This document shows, piece after piece, positions 44,826-57,500 of a stretch of 64,000 nucleotides of DNA. Every line of letters begins with the position of its first letter. Position 1 is the stretch's first letter. A model generated the notes under the pieces. The model was not told the DNA's origin. It did no database searches and worked only from the letters and a program-made list of their open reading frames with translations. This stretch comes from Linnemannia schmuckeri (lineage: Eukaryota > Mortierellomycota > Mortierellomycetes > Mortierellales > Mortierellaceae), in contig JANATG010000015.1 in assembly GCA_029449235.1 (NCBI GenBank), forward strand, positions 744,001-808,000, read 5' to 3'. Both the position numbers and the translations under genes were made by a program.

Positions 44826-47800
44826 CAGAAATTCCATGACACGAGGTACTTTACTCTACAAGGAATAAGAACAACAGATCGAAGTAAATAAGCATGAAGC
44901 TTGACGGTCTCTGAAGTGCAGGCGGAGCCTAAGGAAAAACGAGTCGGGGTTCACTCAAACAAAGGTCGGGGAGTGGGGGATGTAAGAGCTGGGCTAGGCT
45001 GGGCTCGGCTGGGCTTACGAAACGAGATTCACCTTCTTCTTCCACGAGGCTGGAGGGAAATGATCCTCCGTCTGGATCTCCGAGATATGTGTGATAGAAG
45101 GCTTCACGAGAGTTTTTGAAAGCTGGGATTTCTTTACGAGTGCTGTGTGTATGTGCTGTTTCTTCGTTATATTGCTACAAATCTGTGATGGCGAAAGATA
45201 GATAGATATGAAAAATAGGTTAGGTATGACGAAAGGGGAGAAGCGAGAGGAGTTTCGACACGAAGGCTACTGAACTACAGAGGGGACAATCGACAGTTTT
45301 TCCTTTCCTTCTCGCTCACACAGAGTGGATCATCAAAACCAAGGCACAGGAACGAAATTCAGCCGGAAAAAGAGGTATTGTTGGGTGGGTGTGTGGTGGA
45401 TAGGATATTGAAACAATGGGCCTTTTTGCTACTCCTAGGAATTACGAACTACATACGAGTGTAGGCGTACATTGATCTCACCGTGCGAGTATTCTCTAGC
45501 TATCCCGCCCATACTTGTCCACCTCGTTTCAAATGGGCACAAAAGGTAGATCCACGGTTATGAGATGAGATGGGATAATGGGGAGTAGAAGGAATAATGA
45601 GAAAGAGTGTATGTGCCAGGCTAAGGTAAGTAAGGATGGGGCAAGAGAGCGAATGCTCGCTCACTGACACAGTTCAGAGACCACAAAAGGACAACCCAGT
45701 CATCTCCAGTCGGACATTTGACTTCAAGGATTTGAATTCAAGGATGCGATCCAGTTGCAAGACAGGACGGGAAGCTGGAACCTCCAAAAGAGGGTTCTTG
45801 AGAGGCATTTGGGCGAAAAGGTATACCTCCTATCCCGGTGAAAGTAGGGTCTCTCAGTGAAGAGGGACAGGTACTCCTGTGGGCTCCGCCGAGTAAAGGT
45901 CGCAAAAAAAAAGAAAAGAAATCGAGTGCGGAGCTGAAGTTCATGGTCAGGTACACGTAAAAAAATCCAACAGTAAAGAAGAAGGGGTCTAGAGTTGAAA
46001 ATACCAGGGGGTGGAGAATGAGGCTATATTTCCGAGTTGTTGGGATTCACACCCCTCCTCCGGTGTACACCAGGTAGGATACGATCTTCACTTCATATCT
46101 CTCAATGAGAAACAAATATCTCCTTTTGCAGGGATCATTTTGGTGGGGAGATGAGAAGGAAGAAGGAGGCATTTGGCCGTTTATTGGAGGTACAAAGTGA
46201 GATGACGAAGAGCCACAGTAAATGGTAACTGCCCCGGAGCATTTTTTGTGCTTTGTTCTGTTCGCTCATTATTCTCTCCCAAGGAAAATAAAGCCAAAAA
46301 GAAAAAAAAAAGGTTTCCCTATACTTTAGCGCCCTTCCCTTTCCATCCTCTTTAGCTTCTTTATCTCCGCCGTCTAATAGGCTTTTCTGCAGCAACAACA
46401 GCAAATCGTCATAACCTTATTGAATTTTTACGTCCAGTGGATACGACCGACCGACTGACCGACCGACCGACCAGCAGCGTTTTGTTTGGTCTGTGGAACC
46501 CAGAGTCTGAACCTATCAGAAAGGGTGCCATAAAACGAACCATTCATCATCATAACACAACAAAAAAAAACGGCCTTTGTGGCAATACTCCAAATGAGGA
46601 AAGGAAAGACAACCTTTCAAGTTCTAGCATCCACAGATACATATAGTACCTTTCAAGTATGGCAAGGTTTAGTCTCGATTGCCATTTTTTTTTTATTTTT
46701 TTTTGAGGGAACAAAGGGGTGCATTGGTCGCCCTTTCTCAAGTGGATGTGAATAAAATGTGGGAAGAAAGGAAGGAAGGGGGCTGTTTTTGTTTACCGAG
46801 GGGTACGAGACATGAGGTATCTATGCCGCTGGATTATCGCCACCCTCTTTACCCACGGGGGCATGTAACAGGGTTGGCAAGGAGTTCATATCGCATCCCA
46901 TCGTACGAGCATGCAAGAAAACAAAGAAGAAAGAAACAAGTAGGCGTGTGCGACCATGAAAAGGAAAGAAACACAAAAAAAAGCAGCCGACCGGCTTAAC
47001 GGCAAATTTGGGCCAGCCACCCTTTTGACTTAGTTACGAACTAGTAGCGAGTAAGAGAATGATTTTCGACCGACCCAAAAACGTTAATAGATAGTACGGA
47101 TCTTGTATGTAATGTGTATCTGTGGGGAGTAAAGAGAAAGAAAGAAACCAATAACAAAGAAAACAAGAGCCCTGTGGAAAATAGGGGTAGAGGGAGAGAA
47201 AGAGGGAAAGACAAAGAAGAACAAAAGGAAGGAAAAAGAGAGTTACAGTACATTGACGGCAAGGATTCAACTTCCAAGGAAGTCTTCTTTGGGGTAAGAA
47301 ATGGGCACAACAAAACACATAACCTGGCCTTGAAGAAAAAATAATGGAAATATAACTGTCGTTTCGCCGGCCAGTAGTCGATCGACAACAACAACCAATA
47401 ACCACAATAGCCACGACAATCGGCAACAACGATGACATTGGACATTCGACAAAAGTCAACAGTCGACCTCTAGGGGGACGAGACATGTGTCCACTTTCTC
47501 CCCTCTACTTTTTGGTGTCCCTGGTACAGTTCTGGCCTAAAAAGGTAGAACAGTTTGTAAACAAATGATTTCAAAAACCTAAAAAAGGGCGAAAATCCTG
47601 GAACACGCAACTGCATCGACGAACGAAGAAATTGGAAGGGGAGTGTGCTTTATTATTTTTTGTTGGCATTGTTGATTTTTTCACCTATCGATAGTCCTTC
47701 GCCGTGTGTGCATAACTTTTTTGTCGTTGATAGCGGCGTAAATGTGTGTGTGTATGCGTATGCGTATGTATATGTAAGAGCGCGTGAGAGAGTAAATCTT

Positions 47801-49079
47801 GTGCTGTTTGGAGGCTATGAGATATGAGAGAACAGGGAGGGAAGTAAAAGAGAAACATGTCATGCTTGCGTTTTCTAAGCAAGTGTAATGTTGTTGTTAT
47901 TCCTGTTGCTGTTGCCAGAAGAAGGATTGACATCAAAGAGTCGAGTCGACTGCCACCAAAACCCCAAGACGGCCAAAAGGACATTTTTTTTTAATTGATA
48001 GACAGAAAGTGGTGTTTGATTGTCTTTGTCCATCCGGATAAGATTGAGCCATCATTTGACGACATTTGACTCGAGGAGGGCGAAGAGGGGTACAACCAAG
48101 GTAAAACAAGAAAAAGAAAAAGGGTAATGATACATTCTCGGAGACAAATGCCGAGAAGCACATTAGAAGACGAGCTTGTGTAGCGAAAGTAAAAAGTGCA
48201 GAGAGATAGGGAGGAACATGTGTGGAGTGGCAAGTGAAGGAAGATGAAGAAGAAGAAGAAGAGGAGAAATGAAGAGGAAAAAGAAAGAAAAAAAAAAAGG
48301 AGGGAAAGAGCAGAAAGAGGATCTACATTTGAAGCTAACGATTCAAGCACCAACTTAGCGAAGTAGAACAGCACTGAGTGATGACTGACTGATGTGCTCG
48401 AGTTTATTTGTTTGAGCGAAGAGATGACTGATGAAAGATCAATGATCAATGAATTGATGAATTGATAACGTGTTGAATTGGTGCTGTGTTGGATGAACAG
48501 TGGGCGCAACCATTGATTGAACCCCGGTTGAGCTAACTGGTGTCCAGTCCCTCTTTACCCCTGTCGGATTTTACGCCAGTCCTCTTTCAGAGAGTAGTCC
48601 AGAACAAATAATAAAAAACTAAGACAGCAAAACAGTATAAAAGGACACCCCACCCGCTTTCATTTCTCTTTTTTTTTTTTTTTTTTTCTGTTTTCTTTGC
48701 TCCTTGCCTTTCCCTCTTGCCATCCCCACTCTGGTCCCTTTCAGTCGTATCTTCTTCGCCTTTCTCTTCACTTCCCTACCATACCCAACACACGCTCTGC
48801 TCAACCTCGGTATGTCCATCCATCCTCTGCCACACCTACGCTCTCACATGTTCCCAACGTTGTATCGCACAACTCGGCCTCTCCAACGGATCGATCAATC
48901 TAATCCTCAAATGGACCAACACCTTTTATTCTTTTCTTAACATCCACATCATTCTAATCCTTGTTGTGTCTTTCTTGTCTTTCTCAAAAACATCTAGTGT
49001 TTCTATAGAGCCTTCTTCACCCAGCTTTCCTCCCTTTTCCAAAAACCACAGCAAAACCCCCCCCCACTAATAGCCCAGA

Positions 49080-50913
49080 ATGAAGGTTGACGCCCCTGAC
49101 AACAACCAGCCTGGCAAGTTCGCCACCGCCTTTGCCCCCGTCGCCAATGCTTTCAGACTGGTGAAAAAGCACACCAATTTGACTATCTGGATCGTCGTTG
49201 CCATGATTGTCGGTATCATTGTCGGCAAGTTTGCCCCCGAGTTTGCTGTCGAAATCAAGCCTATGGGAGATGTTTTTGTCCGCCTCATCGGAAACGTTGT
49301 CGTAAGTGCCAAATAGATATCAAGACTTTGTGATGATGTGATGTGTGCCATTGTTTGTGTACATTTGTTTGGTTGGTTGGTTGGACTCGTCCTTTCTTCC
49401 CAGGACTGGACCCAGGGAAAAAAAAGAAAATTGAGTTGTCCCCTCTGCTTTCACCCTCTCAGACTTACGCCCGAAAAACAAAATAACGTTTTGTTTGGAT
49501 GGACGCGCTAGTCGAATATTGACCAACGAAGCTTTTTAGCCTACCAATGAAAATGACGCTCACACTCTTCTATTCTCTATGCTATTTCCCTTATGAAAAC
49601 GCGCATCCGTTCATTTTTAAATGTAATAGGGTCCTTTGATTTTCTCCACCCTGGTCGTTGGTATTGCCGGACACGGCAGTGACATGGCCAGAGTCGGTCG
49701 CTTGGCCCTCAAGTCCATCATCTACTTCGAAGTCGTCACCACCTTTGCCCTCATCATCGGTCTTCTTGCCGTCAACATTGCCAAGCCCGGATCAGGATTC
49801 GTTGGCCAGTCGATCGAAACCCCCAGCGACCTTCCTTCGAAGAAGATCACCTGGATCACCGAGATGGAGTCAATTGTTCCCGAGGCTTTCTTCATGGCCA
49901 TGGCTGACCACAAGGCCGTCCTTGCTATTGTCTTCTGCGCTGCCATGTTCTCTGTCGCAATCATGAAGGCTGATGAGGAGTCCAAGAGAGTCATGATCGC
50001 ATTCAACTCCTCGCTCTCGCTCATCATGTTCAAGGTCGTCGAGCTCATCATGAACTACGCCCCCATCGGTATCGGATGTGCCATTGCTGCCACTGTCGGA
50101 AAGTACGGCTTGGGTGTCTTGGTCGTCACCGGCAAGTTGGTCGGAACCCTCTACGCTACCTTGATCGTCTTTGTCCTCATCGTCCTCCTTCCCGTCCTGT
50201 TGATCGCCCGCATCCCTCTCTTCCAGTTCATCAGAGCTGTCGGCCCTCCCTTCCTCATGGCTTTTGCCACTGCCTCGTCCGAGTCTGCCCTTCCTAAGGC
50301 CATGGAGAACATGGTTGCCTTCGGTTGTCCTCCCGAGATTGTCGCCTTCGTCATCCCCACTGGTTACTCTTTCAACTTGGACGGTTCCACCCTTTATCTC
50401 GCTCTTGCCTCCATGTTCTGCGCCCAGGTCGCCGGTATCACCAAATCTGTCGGTGAGCAGATCGTCATGATGCTCACTCTCATGTTGAGTTCCAAGGGTG
50501 TTGCCGCCGTTCCCCGTGCCTCCTTTATCGTCTTGATCGCCACCTTGGGTAACGCCAACATTCCCTTGTACCCTCTCTCGTTGATTATGGGAGTCGATGC
50601 CTTTATGGATATGGCCCGTACCTCGATCAACGTTCTCGGAAACATGACTGCCTGCTGCGTTGTTGCCAAGTGGGAGGGCGTGTTCCGTAACGAAGCCTGG
50701 CAGGCCCGCCAGAACGGTGAGTTGATCGATGGTCCCGCCATGCAGGAGGTTGATGTTGAGCAATTCTCGCAGATCCAGCACCACGGTAACAACCATACCA
50801 TGGGCGGTCTCCACGCCGAGAAGGCCTCCATCCGCTCGAGCTCATCTGCTATCGAGACCCACTCTGGATCGTCTGCCCAGCAGCGCCACACCAGCGGTGA
50901 CCAGATCGTGTAA
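49080..50913 (+). CDS. Dicarboxylate/glutamate:cation symporter (DAACS family)
   Basis: Secondary transporter of the GltPh/EAAT/DctA fold, importing acidic amino acids or C4-dicarboxylates with protons or sodium. Exons 49080-49301 and 49630-50913 join in phase 0 to 501 residues. Seen: TM1 (LTIWIVVAMIVGIIVGKF), FVRLI...GPLIFSTLVVGIAGHG, LALKSIIYFEVVTT, hairpin HP1 AFATASSESALPKAMENM with its Ser-rich turn, GYSFNLDGSTLYLALASMF (the NMDGT motif appears as NLDGS), HP2 SSKGVAAVPRASFIVL, and MDMARTSINVLGN with the conserved substrate-binding Asp/Arg-type positions of TM8. The cytosolic tail (about 75 residues) is rich in His, Gln and Ser. The 328-bp intron splits TM2, a good sign that it is not bacterial contamination, although the core is strikingly bacterial-like. 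Substrate not determinable by eye. Confidence 0.95.
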
Positions 50914-51240
50914 ATTTTAGCTAGTGTTATCATCCATTCATCTCTTGTATTTTCATTTCTTTACTTCTAACGAGCGTAGCGGATCCTTCGCTGTAAATAC
51001 CCTCCTCTTCGTTCCTATTCATGTTCAATAACCAAAATAAAACCAAAGTAATAATATTCTATATGCTTTTTTATTCCTTTTGTTGTGGCCATGGAACGGA
51101 TTTTTTCTTCCAGTTGATCCTCCTGGGAAAAAAAAAGGTGCAAGTTCGGCAACCGACTGGTTTTGGTGGCTGAAATTTCTATGTGTACGAATTTTTCTCT
51201 CTTTTGCAGTTCTGCCCTGTACGTGAGTCATCGAAGGTTG

Positions 51241-51283
<43 letters not shown>

Positions 51284-51365
51284 CTTTCTCAAAGAGAACG
51301 CTTTTCACAGTTCTCCGTTCTTCATACTTTCTTTTTTAATCGATCAACAAACAAGCATCACTATC
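50914..51365. other. Intergenic region, eIF2B-epsilon promoter
   Basis: Symporter 3' flank with AATAAAA near 51037-51043, then the eIF2B-epsilon promoter with the T42 tract ending 82 bp before its ATG. Confidence 0.6.
51242..51283. repeat. Poly(T) tract, 42 bp
   Basis: Uninterrupted T run, the longest homopolymer in the window, just upstream of the eIF2B-epsilon start. Confidence 0.9.
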
Positions 51366-54280
51366 ATGCCACCAAAAGAAAAAGTTGAATCCACAGAGCA
51401 GGTCCTCCAGGCCGTCATTCTCGCAGACAGTTTCGACGAGCGCTTCCAGCCCATCACCCTCGAGACCGCCAGAGTAAGGCTAAATCGTGACAGAATTGAG
51501 AAAGGAGGTCGTGGAAAAAAAAAAAAGTAGTATTACAAAAACGCGGACTAACTATGTTGACGTTTGTGAATGACTACTAGTGTTTGTTGCCACTGTGCAA
51601 TGTGCCCTTAATCTCGTACACATTCGAGTTCTTGGCTGTCGCAGGCGTTCAGGAGGTCTTTGTCTTTTGCTGCTCCCATTCCGACAAGGTCAAGGCCTTT
51701 GTCAAGTAAGATCTCGACCTATGCCCTCTACTACGCGACTACACTTGCCGTTTTATTTTTACAAGCGCCAATACCCACACCAGAATTGCTTACCATACAC
51801 ATCACTTACTACCATGAAAACCATTGTTTATTTAGGAAATATGAAAAGTCATCCAACATGAAGATTAATACGATCGTGTCACAGGAGTTGATGTCGGTCG
51901 GAGACGCTATGAGGGAACTGGATGCCAAGCAGTTGATCGATACGGACTTTATTCTCGTCACAGGAGATGTCGTCTCGAACATGAAGCTGGACCAGGTCTT
52001 GGAGGAACATCGCGCCAGGAGACAGGCCGATAAGAGCGCCATCATGACTATGGTCCTCAAGAAGGCCAGTCCGCAGCACAGGAGTCGGTATGTGCTTTTT
52101 TTCTTTATTTCTTTTTGAAATGGTATTGCGTTGCGTCTAAGTTGTTGGTGATATCAATTGAATGGCGGAGAAATGAAGCTTCGCACGATGGCATACAGGA
52201 GCATGAGGACATTGGTGAAGGGAAAATTAATACCGGCGCATTGGCAGAGTTTTAAGACAGTGGCCAAGGAGGAAGAAGAAAGAACAAAGAGTTGTGATTG
52301 TCAGGATGGCTGCATAATGAGTCATCAATTGGCAGCGTCAACCGCAATGGAATATCGTATACAAATTACTCTCTGCCGCTGTCGTGTTCCAAAAATGCAT
52401 ACAGGACGATGTGGATTAATGTCATTTAACTGACAATTTGTCTCTGTACCCTTTATGTCTTTTTTTTTTCTTGGAAATAGTTCGGTCGGAGACGGATCAT
52501 TGTTTGTTTTGGACCAGGGATCAAAGGAGTGCTTACACTACCAGCCCGTCAAGGCCTTCAAGAGTACTCGTGAGGACAGGCGCATGACCATGAACATGGA
52601 AATCTTTGACAAGCACCCCGAGATCCAGCTCCGTAACGACTTGATTGATTGCCAGGTTGACATTTGCTCGGTCGAAGTCCCCGCCTTGTTCACAGAAAAC
52701 TTTGATTACCAGGATATTCGCGCGGATTTCGTCCATGGTATCTTGACATCGGATTTGTTGGGCAAGACGATTCATTTCCACGAGGTCAGCGATGTCTATG
52801 CGGCTCGTGTCCGGAGTACACAGATGTACGATGCTGTTAGCAAGGATATCATCTCCCGGTGGACGTTCCCTATGGTTCCTGATAGCAACTTGCAGGTTGG
52901 GGATTGCTACGAGTACAGACGTGGATTGGTGTATAAGGAAAAGAGCGTTGTCTTGTCAAGGACCTGTGTTGTTGAGGAGAAGGTTGTCATTGGAGCCAAC
53001 ACTCAGATTGCCGAAAGGGCTGTTCTTTCTAACTGTGTCATCGGCAAGAACTGCATCATCGGTAAGCAATATTTAACTTTAACTAATCCAGCAGAATACA
53101 AAAAGAGCACAATAAGAATATTTGACTAACGCATTTATATACTTGTCGAATACTGGCTATTAGGCGCGAATGTCAAGATTGATAACGCATATATTTGGGA
53201 TAACGTTGTGATCAAGGACAACTGTGTAGTTCAGCATAGTATTATCGCCAATGACGCCGTCTTGGAGCAAGGAGTCACCATCAACAAGGGTTGCTTGATT
53301 TCATTCAAGGTGACAGTCGGCGCCAACACCACAGTACCAGCCTACTCTCGACTCACTGCATTGGCCGAGGGCGGGGAGGATGATTTGGACGCTGAGTTGA
53401 TCTCGGACCCCGCTGTCGTCGGCGCAACTGGACGTGGTCGCTCCTTCACCGAGGCCGAGGGCTCGGATGACGAGGACGATGACGAGGATCCCAAGAACAA
53501 GCAGGTTAACATGTTGGCCTTCGATATGTCAGAACTCAAGCTGGCGGCCAAGGAGCAGGAGGACTCTGCCTCGGATTTCGAGTCGGAGGCTTCGGACTTG
53601 GAGGAAGATCAGATTAGCCCTGAAGAGGAGTTGGATCGCGAGGTGGCGGCTACTTTGGACCGCGCTTTCCAGGACGGCCACGATGTCGATATTGCAGTTT
53701 TGGAGTTGAACACTCTCCGTATGGCAACGTTCTCGAACTTCAAGGAGATGCGCAAGAGAGTCATCCCTGGTGTTTTGAAGCACATTGACCCTGTTGCTAA
53801 GCTTGGTAGTGGAAAGACTGCCAAGGAGATCTTGAGCCGTTGGGGTCCTCTGGTTGGAAAGATGATTCACGACGAAGAGGACCAGATTGATGGCGCTCAT
53901 GTTTTGCACAGAGCCTGCGCGACCTTGTATCGTGATGTGGTTCAGGCACAGAAGGTGTTTGCGCCCGCTTTAAGGTACTTTTATGACGAAGATATCCTGG
54001 AGGAGGATGCTATTCTGGAATGGTACCACTCTGAGAAGAGCCAACAGGGTACTGATATTGAGAAGAAGCTCCGTGAAGTTGTAAGTTCTTTTTTTTTTTG
54101 ATTGTTTGCTATTGAACATTTCTGTAATGCTTGACCTCTTAGTCAAATACTCATGCTTCTCGTTCATTTTATGAATCTTTTTTGCTGCAATAGGCCGCTC
54201 CTATGATTCAGTACTTGGAGCAATCAGATTCGGAAGAGTCGGATGGGGAGGACGACGAGGAAGACGAGGACTCCGAATAG
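51366..54280 (+). CDS. GCD6: Translation initiation factor eIF2B subunit epsilon
   Basis: Catalytic subunit of eIF2B, the guanine-nucleotide exchange factor that recycles eIF2-GDP and is the target of the integrated stress response. Exons 51366-51473, 51581-51705, 51836-52087, 52481-53061, 53164-54080 and 54194-54280 close to 689 residues. An inactive nucleotidyltransferase domain (about 14-250) opens with [18 protein letters not shown] and [18 protein letters not shown] left-handed beta helix with hexapeptides follows ([20 protein letters not shown], about 335-400), then an acidic linker. The C-terminal W2/HEAT catalytic domain (about 500-660) includes LEWYHSE and a terminal AA-box-like acidic tail ([17 protein letters not shown]). 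The 393-bp third intron is the longest. All phases agree. Convergent with the tricalbin gene (278 bp between stops). Confidence 0.97.
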
Positions 54281-54558
54281 AACTATTATTTTTACCATCC
54301 ACTATTGTTGAAAATTAAGATGCATTCACACCATGTCCATTCAAAGAGACCAACAACAAACAAAGCATATGTAGAAAAGAAAAGAAGGTGTGTGTGAAAA
54401 ATGTACAAAAGCTCAGGCTGTTTATTTTTTTTTTGGCTTTGCTTTGACTCCTCATTAACCCAACAACTCCTCCCCCCTATGTATTTGTATCCAACTCGAC
54501 ATCAAACCGGTGATGACTTTTGGCCTATTTCGCGCGTGTACTTTGGATGTGTAACAGA

Positions 54559-57500
54559 TTACTTGCGGCTGAAGAGACTGCGCTTCCGCTGAGCGCCTTC
54601 ACCGTCCTGGATGGGGTCGTACTCGATCATGAGATGCAACTTTCCACCAGATCCGTTCAGAGGTGCCCAGAAGTCAGCCCTGTACTCGCCAGGGTGGGCC
54701 TCTGAGGCGGGCTGGATGTACTCCCACAGCCTCAAGTCAAACTCGCCCAGATCCTTGTCGCTTCCAATCGTGTTGTGGTCGCGGACCAAGAAGTTGATTG
54801 TCACAGGGTGGCCAGTCAAACCGGGGATCGTTGCAGACTCGTTCCAGCTGGGCGATAGGTTTTCCTTTTTGACCTTGGTCTTCAACACCGTCTTGCTGCC
54901 ATACGACACCTTGACATAAGGATCACTGAGACCGCTTTTGTCAACACCGGCAAGCTCTGCTGCCTCAATGACGTGGATCGTCAAGTTGCCGGGCTCGCCG
55001 ACAATATCGCCGTTGTCCAAGATCATGGACGTCCGTGAACGGATCGAGCCAACGCTTGTTCGAGGAAGTGGAGGCGAGGCGACGTTGAGCGAAGCCTCAG
55101 AGTTAGAGGGACGAATGGCGCCCATCTCGGGGGTGCTGGGAGCACTAGGCATCATCGAGGCATTCACCTGAGCAGCCTCAGTGGGAACGGGGAGCTCCAA
55201 CGAAGATCGTGAATTCCTGTTGTTCAATCCCAATGCGGATGCTCCTGCAGAGATACCACCAAAAACACCCTTTCCGACAGTGCCAACGCCCTTGAGTGCA
55301 TTCTTTCCGACAGCTCCAGTGACACCGACAGCACCCTGACCGAGTGCGCCAACTCCACCAGCGACGGCTCCCACACCAACCATTCCGGCCTGGCCAATCA
55401 TGTTTCCACCAGACGCCACCATGTTGACTCCTCCATTAATGAAGGTCGAGCCAAAGCCAGTCTTGGACTTGTTTGTTGACAAGAACTCGGGGATGAATTT
55501 GAGACGCAACTGAACCTCTCCTTGGTTATGCTTGTTCTGCAAGGGGACCAAGAACTCGTTGGGCAAGACCAGCTGGATTGAGCGAAGATCCAAGGATCCA
55601 ACACCGAGAGACTTCGCAGTCGAGAGCTGGTTCCAGTCAAACACTTCGAATGTGAACTGATCCTCCGCGCGCGATGACTACAATGAGAGGGGAAATAAAT
55701 GCATGTGTTAATGTCAAGTCATGATTACGACACTATAGTCTTGGCCAGCAGACAATGATGATAACCACTCACGATAGGCTGGACAAAGGTCTCGTTGTAT
55801 TCGGGATTGACGGTCTTCTTGACGACTTCGGACTTATGGACCTCCTTGCCGTTCAACTTGAAGACAACGTAAGGGTCACTGGCCCCGCCACGATCAGCAG
55901 CGATCAGGTTCCTGGCACGGACAAGTGTCACAGTCAGGTTACCCATGTCTAGTTGAACATAAATAAATAAGCTCAGTTAGTAAGAGACGCCCGCCAAAAA
56001 ATACACAGCAAGTTTAGCGCATGGGCGTGTAAAAGACAAAACACTTACTGTCCAAACGTTCCTTAGGTAACAGCTCGATGGGCACAGGATAGTACTCAAA
56101 CTTCAAGTGAAGGTTGCCACGCTTGTCAGTCTTGTCCAAAATGGGGAAGTAACCACCCTCGGCAGGGGTACCCTCGAGAAGACTCTGGATGTTGCTGGAG
56201 AAGATGCCGATGACGGGGTCCTTTTCCATCGACGACTTCTCTTTGACAAGGACGACCAACTTGGCATACTCGAGCTCTTTAACAAAGATATCGGCAACCT
56301 CATGCCACTTGGGGTTGCGGGACTTTTGGAGCTGGGACTTGAACTGGTAGCTGTCGCTGTCGACGTAGAACTCACAGTAAGTGCCAGAACGATCCAAGTC
56401 AGCGCCGATCAAGTGTGTCACCAGGATACCAGAGTCAAAGTCGAGAGCCTCGTGAGCGTAGATTGTGTTGGGTGGCAGGGTAACAGCGGCAGTTTCCACG
56501 GCGGCAGTGTCAGGCTTCTCCAGGTTGGTGGGCGAAGGATCGGTGGTCTCTACACCCTCAACGGGAGCGTTGTCGACGGGGATGGCCTTGGCAGCCTTCT
56601 CAGCCTCGGTGGCCTCCTTGGCAAGTCTGAGCGAAGGGTGGAAGGAGATCTCGTAGTTGAGCTCACCCTTGGTCGATCCGTCCTTCTGCTTCAATGGTGC
56701 CCAGCGGTTGATCACAGGGCGAGCAGCATATCCAGCCTTGTCGGGCAACTCCTCAACAATCTCGCTGACGCTGAACTCGGTCTTGCCCAATGTCCTGTCC
56801 TTGGTGACCTTCTGGAAGTCAAAGCACTCAAACTCGAACTGTTGCTTCATCGAGTTGACGGCGACATAGTGGATCTCGTTCCAGACGGGGTTCAAGTTAC
56901 TGTCGATAACCTTGGTCTTTCCACGACTCATGCCCTTCTCTCCAGTAATGACAACATAGGGATCCGAGCTACCGCCAATCTCGACGTTGCGGAGATCACG
57001 TCCGCTGAGCAACTGAACACGGAGGACACCAAAAGCGTTCTTGTGGACGTTAGGATTCAAGTCATCGCCCATCAGAATTGGCTTCCAGATTCCGGTCATC
57101 TTCAGCTTTCCAGCGCCTTCTCCGCCTTGGAGTGTAGCCCAGTCGACCTTGTCAGTGGTATCCTTAATCAATTTGCTGGCAGGAACTCCGTACGAACCAA
57201 TGACTTGATCCTCCGAAACAACCTCGACGGCGATCTGAGCAGCTTCAAGATCGGTGACGAAGAGATCGACATCGGCACCCCAGGCAGGGTTGGCTCCGAT
57301 CATCTTCTTGGTAGTATGGGCGAGGCGTCCGTTCAAGTAAACCTTGCAGAGCGACTTGGTCTTTCCAGTGCGGGCAATGTCCTTGGCCTGAGCGAGATTG
57401 ATGGCCAAGATACCAGAGTTGGACTCGATAGGGGCAGGCTCCTTGCCATCAACAGCGGGACCAGGGACCTGGACAGGGAAGTAGGCGGCACGAATACGGA

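Larger units (their letters stand above)
43520..49079. other. Gene desert of simple sequence, 5.5 kb
   Basis: No gene supported on either strand. It contains G-rich, A-rich and pyrimidine tracts (listed separately), GACC repeats (46444-46471), and a GGCTGGGCT-type short repeat (44990-45015). Long hydrophobic frames at 47034-47486 and 47991-48509 (-) arise from purine-rich + strand sequence and lack codon bias. The last kilobase (48660-49075) is a C/T-rich leader before the symporter gene. Confidence 0.5.

Noticed and set aside
47034..48509. Long hydrophobic frames on the - strand
   Set aside because: They derive from purine-rich + strand tracts, encode Phe/Leu/Ser low complexity, overlap in several frames and have no splice support.
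49080..50913. Bacterial contamination or recent transfer of the symporter
   Set aside because: It has a spliceosomal intron within TM2 and the same codon bias as neighbours; similar DAACS proteins occur in many fungi.
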